Below, piece by piece: positions 61,166-64,000 of a DNA stretch of 64,000 bases. A program made the translations under genes and the position numbers. The notes beneath the pieces are model-generated. The model had not been told where the DNA came from. It made no database searches and saw nothing but the letters and a program-made list of their open reading frames with translations. Each line of letters opens with the position of its first letter. The stretch's first letter is position 1. The stretch lies in the NCBI RefSeq assembly GCF_023923205.1, contig NZ_CP099490.1:2666001-2730000 (forward strand). Reading direction: 5' to 3'. The DNA comes from Ornithinimicrobium cryptoxanthini (GTDB lineage Bacteria; Actinomycetota; Actinomycetes; Actinomycetales; Dermatophilaceae).

Positions 61166-61971
61166 CAGTTGTCAGGCTCCTCTCGGTCTCGGTCGGGATC
61201 CCGTTTCGTGCCGAGACCACCCCCGACGCCGGTCGAGCCATCGGCCGCGACAGCACCAGCGAGCACCTGGTCCGTGTCCTTGCGCGCCTGGCGGATCGCG
61301 TAGTCACCGAGACCGAGCTTGCGCTGGGCGCGACGTTCCATGAGCCGCATGATGGTCGAGACCACCAGGGCGATGACGTAGTAGATCAGCAGGACCGCGA
61401 CAAAGGCGGGCCAGGTGCCGACCTGTCGACGGAGCTGGTCGGACTCGAAGGTGAGGTCGCTGAGCAGCACCAGACCCACGACGGCAGTGCCCTTGATCAG
61501 CATCACCGTCAGGTTGTTGAAGCCGGGAAGCATGAGGGCCCAGGCCTGGGGCCAGATGACCCGGCGCATCTTGGTGGTCCAGGGCATCGACAGTGCCGTG
61601 GTGGTCTCCCACTGTCCCTTGGGCACTGCGTTCAGGGATCCGCGGACCACCTCTGCGCCGTACGCGCCGTAGTTCAGGCCAAGCCCAACGATGGCGGCCC
61701 ACGTCGAGCCCAGGTCCACACCGGTCAGGGTCGGGATGGCGTAGAAGATGAAGAACAGCTGCACCACCAACGAGGTGCCTCGGAAGAACTCCACGATGAC
61801 TCGGGAGATCACCTGCAGCCACCCCGGCCCCTGGTGCCCGGCGACGCCGAGCAGCACGGCGACGATGACCATCAGCACCGCCCCGCCGGCGAAAGAGATC
61901 AGGGTGGCCTGCAGGCCTTCCTCGAGCAGTCGCGGCAGGGCAGTGGTGAGGCCCTCAAGGAACTCACTCAC
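61165..61971 (-). CDS. ehuC: ABC transporter permease (EhuC-like)
   Basis: 268 aa, five TM segments with VVRGSLNAVPKGQWETTTAL as the permease loop and a charged C-terminal tail of about 50 residues ending DREEPDN that is unusual for the family. 11 bp after ehuB. Confidence 0.82.
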   Translation of the reverse strand: MSEFLEGLTTALPRLLEEGLQATLISFAGGAVLMVIVAVLLGVAGHQGPGWLQVISRVIVEFFRGTSLVVQLFFIFYAIPTLTGVDLGSTWAAIVGLGLNYGAYGAEVVRGSLNAVPKGQWETTTALSMPWTTKMRRVIWPQAWALMLPGFNNLTVMLIKGTAVVGLVLLSDLTFESDQLRRQVGTWPAFVAVLLIYYVIALVVSTIMRLMERRAQRKLGLGDYAIRQARKDTDQVLAGAVAADGSTGVGGGLGTKRDPDRDREEPDN

Positions 61972-61982
61972 GGGCGAGAGGG

Positions 61983-62924
61983 TCAGCCGTCGGTGGAGTC
62001 AGCGGAGTCGTCGCCGCCACCCTCTGCGGCCTTGTTGGCAGCCTCCAGGTCACCGTCACACAGCATCTGGGCGGTCAGACCCTCCGGAGGACGCTCAGCG
62101 TCGGTGAAGCCAAATTCGCCGACGAGCTCGACGAAGCGATCCTCGTCGCCGACGATCTTGGCCAACTCCTCGTTGTAGGCCTCCAGCAGCTCGGTGTCCT
62201 CCGGACGGAAGACGGTCGAGCCGCCGCTAATCTGAGCCAGGCCATCGACCTCGGCCACGAAGCCACCCGTGGTCTCGATGCCTGCGTCAGGGTTTTCCTC
62301 GGCCATGATCGACAAGGTGATGTTCGTCAGCGCGAACGCGTCGGCACGGCCATTGGCGACAGCATCCATGCCGTCCTGCGCAGAGTTGACGGTCATCGTG
62401 CCATCAATGCCGATCTCGCCGGCGAAGCCCTGCTCGATAGCACCCGACTGCACTGCCAGCGTGGCGTCGCTGCCCTCGAAGCTGCTGAAGTCCGTCAGAC
62501 CCATGGGGTTGCCCTCCGGCACCATCAAGGTGCTGGTGTACATGATCGTCGGCTCGGCAAACGCAGCCTTCGCGCATCGGTCCGGCAGGATCGACATGCC
62601 GGAGGAGACGGCGTCGTACTCGCCCTTGTTGAGACCGGGGATCTGAGCGTCCCACTCGACGAGCTGGCCCTCAACGTTGTCGATGCCGAGCTCCTTGAAA
62701 ATCGCCTCGTCGATCGCCATGACCGCGCCCGTCAACTCACCCTCATCGTTCTCGTAGCTGTAGGGAATCTCACCGGCATAGGCGATCTTGATGGTGCCCG
62801 ACTCTTGGGCGTTCTCCAGGGTGTTGCCGTCTCCGCCGTCGTCGCCACCACAGGCTGCGAGCGTGAGGGCGCCAATGGTCAGCGCTGCCGCGAGGGTCCC
62901 CTTGCGGGTCCTGGAACTGGTCAT
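61983..62924 (-). CDS. ehuB: ABC transporter substrate-binding lipoprotein (EhuB-like)
   Basis: 313 aa. Lipobox LTLAACGG, then a type II periplasmic-binding fold: IKIAYAGEIPYSYENDEGEL, VEWDAQIPGLNKGEYDAVSS and GMSILPDRCAKAAFAEP, which resemble EhuB (ectoine/hydroxyectoine) more than glutamate binders. The C-terminus is acidic. AAAGGA lies upstream of the ATG. First gene of the ehuB-C-D-A operon. Other polar amino acids remain possible. Confidence 0.82.
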   Translation of the reverse strand: MTSSRTRKGTLAAALTIGALTLAACGGDDGGDGNTLENAQESGTIKIAYAGEIPYSYENDEGELTGAVMAIDEAIFKELGIDNVEGQLVEWDAQIPGLNKGEYDAVSSGMSILPDRCAKAAFAEPTIMYTSTLMVPEGNPMGLTDFSSFEGSDATLAVQSGAIEQGFAGEIGIDGTMTVNSAQDGMDAVANGRADAFALTNITLSIMAEENPDAGIETTGGFVAEVDGLAQISGGSTVFRPEDTELLEAYNEELAKIVGDEDRFVELVGEFGFTDAERPPEGLTAQMLCDGDLEAANKAAEGGGDDSADSTDG

Positions 62925-63237
62925 ATCTTCGGTCCTTTCGATTGGACGAGGTGTATGTCGCTCGGGCGCCACGGGTGCACACGAAACGACGTCCCCTCTT
63001 CTGGGACTTTGGGAATCGCCCTCCAACGTAGGGAAGTGCCCAGCCGACCACAACCGGTCGAACGCCTCGCTCGCGCACCTGAGGGCGTGAAAAGCGCCCG
63101 GCCTAACCCGTCTGACCTGCGCAGATGTCGTCGCACACCGCGCTTTGTCGATTGTCAACAATTGGTCAATCGTTATCGGTCTGCAACCTGATCCGGGCAC
63201 TAGTCCACGACCACCTCGCCGAGAGGGGCCACCGGGA
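62925..63237. other. Upstream region of the importer operon, no gene seen
   Basis: 313 bp without a convincing coding region on either strand. It holds the inverted repeat at 63149-63172 and a TTGACA on the minus strand, but no good -10, so the transcript start is unclear; the leader may be over 150 nt. Confidence 0.6.
63149..63172. promoter_or_regulatory. Candidate operator of the ehu operon
   Basis: CGATTG (63149-63154) and CAATCG (63167-63172) are perfect inverted arms around a partly symmetric centre containing CAATTG; 8 of 12 positions pair overall. TTGACA and TTGACC on the minus strand lie inside it, so binding would affect transcription. Confidence 0.4.
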
Positions 63238-63639
63238 TCACACCGTGAGCAGGCCGATGCCGGCAGCGATGACGCCGAGAGTGAGGCTCAGCGCCCCCAG
63301 CCAGACGAGCGCGAAAAGTCCGTTGGGACGCTGCGGGTCGCGACCTGTCACGGACAGGAAGAAGCCCGCTGGCATCAGGATCGCGGCCACCAGGATCAGG
63401 TTGGTCAGGCTGCGCCAGATCCCCTCGACCTCGGCCAGGTCGACATAGAGCGTGGCGACCAGGCCGAGGATCACCAGCACGCCGGCGTGCGCGTGCCCGG
63501 CTCGAAAGAATGATTTCTGCAGGTCATTGGCCGGCACCTTCGCGGTGACCACCCGCAACAGGAAGGTGCCGCCGTAGGCGATCGCGACCACCGTCAGTAG
63601 GACAGTGCCGCCGGTCTGGGTGGCGGTTGAACTCAACAT
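63238..63639 (-). CDS. Four-TM membrane protein
   Basis: 133 aa, four TM segments, with a conserved-looking FRAGHAHAGVLVILGL. AGGAGA lies 6 nt before the ATG; the open frame upstream runs through the operator region and is not coding. Divergent from tetR and probably its target. Function unknown. Confidence 0.75.
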   Translation of the reverse strand: MLSSTATQTGGTVLLTVVAIAYGGTFLLRVVTAKVPANDLQKSFFRAGHAHAGVLVILGLVATLYVDLAEVEGIWRSLTNLILVAAILMPAGFFLSVTGRDPQRPNGLFALVWLGALSLTLGVIAAGIGLLTV

Positions 63640-63661
63640 GGCACTCTCCTCGCGTCGGAAT

Positions 63662-63713
63662 CTTTCCAGTGGAAAGACTACCCAGATCCACGACAAATTA
63701 CCAGTGGTAAATT
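63662..63713. promoter_or_regulatory. Twin TetR operators
   Basis: CTTTCCAGTGGAAAG (63662-63676) and TTACCAGTGGTAA (63698-63710) are palindromes sharing the core CCAGTGG, with centres 35 bp apart. The second overlaps TAAATT (63708-63713), the -10 of tetR; the first lies next to the start of the four-TM gene. Both genes should be repressed together. Confidence 0.75.
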
Positions 63714-63720
63714 CGTTGCT

Positions 63721-64000
63721 ATGCGTTATCACCACGGAGACCTCCGTCGGGCCATGCTCGACGCCGCGGCCGAGGCGATCGACCGAGACGGTGTCGACCG
63801 GCTCAGCATCCGCGGCCTGGCTCGGGCGACGGAGGTTAGCCACACCGCCTTCCGCCACCACTTCGGCGACCGGCAGGGACTGCTCACGGCCTTGGCGGCC
63901 CAGGGTTATGCCGGCATGTCGAGCACCCTGCGTGCGGTCGAGGTCGCCGGATCGGAAGGTTTCCTCGAGGTCGGGGTCGCCTATATCGAGTGGGCACTGG
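63721..64000 (+). CDS. TetR family regulator, N-terminal part (cut by window edge)
   Basis: 93 codons are present. YHHGDLRRAMLDAAAEAIDR and LSIRGLARATEVSHTAFRHH form the TetR DNA-binding domain, followed by FGDRQGLLTALAAQGYAGM, the start of the ligand domain. The ATG is 7 nt after TAAATT, so leaderless. The ligand is unknown. Confidence 0.9.
   Translation, partial: MRYHHGDLRRAMLDAAAEAIDRDGVDRLSIRGLARATEVSHTAFRHHFGDRQGLLTALAAQGYAGMSSTLRAVEVAGSEGFLEVGVAYIEWAL

Overview
The window is high-GC DNA with GTG/TTG starts, many 1-4 bp translational overlaps and many leaderless promoters. Gene content (RNase J next to FtsK, GPSI-type PNPase, mreBCD-PBP2, actinobacterial T-box ileS, Nei2, DUF4233, DUF222/HNH) points to an actinobacterium, most likely Micrococcales close to Ornithinimicrobium/Intrasporangiaceae. 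The placement is inferred from gene content only. I see no rRNA, tRNA, CRISPR array, prophage or insertion sequence.

Left part (1-14.6 kb): the N-terminus of ftsK and the RNase J gene, with a two-gene satD/DUF3307 cassette between them; thyA coupled to a Nudix-DHFR fusion (dTMP/folate); a complete paaABCDE operon for the phenylacetyl-CoA epoxidase; a GNAT-azlC-azlD operon and an acyltransferase-like membrane protein; a 51-aa protein behind PHO-box-like repeats; and a DUF2975 membrane protein plus small HTH regulator behind a promoter packed with five ATCGAT motifs.

Middle part (14.6-39 kb): pnp and rpsO, a PIG-L deacetylase, Nei2, a GT-C-like membrane protein, a small monooxygenase-like protein divergent from a LuxR regulator, PEP carboxylase, a PepSY lipoprotein, a large DUF222/HNH gene with a LexA-like box, the cell-elongation operon mreB-mreC-mreD-mrdA (no rodA after it), a phosphofructokinase with PPi-type specificity residues, a PhoD-like phosphatase and a 14-TM MFS exporter.

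Right part (39-64 kb): ndk, an N-terminally truncated YjbR-type gene, a T-box-controlled operon ileS-folC-DUF4233-uppP, an FAD oxidase, a DUF559 nuclease gene flanked on both sides by paired palindromes, a sodium:alanine symporter, valS, a five-gene MoxR/DUF58/DUF4129 membrane-associated operon, clpX without clpP, an ectoine-type ABC importer (ehuBCDA order), and a TetR regulator divergent from a four-TM protein with two matching operators.

Most promising for novelty: the DUF559 nuclease with its flanking A-spacer-B palindromes, the satD/DUF3307 pair whose first protein carries GGDEF-like motifs, and the ATCGAT-controlled DUF2975/HTH unit.
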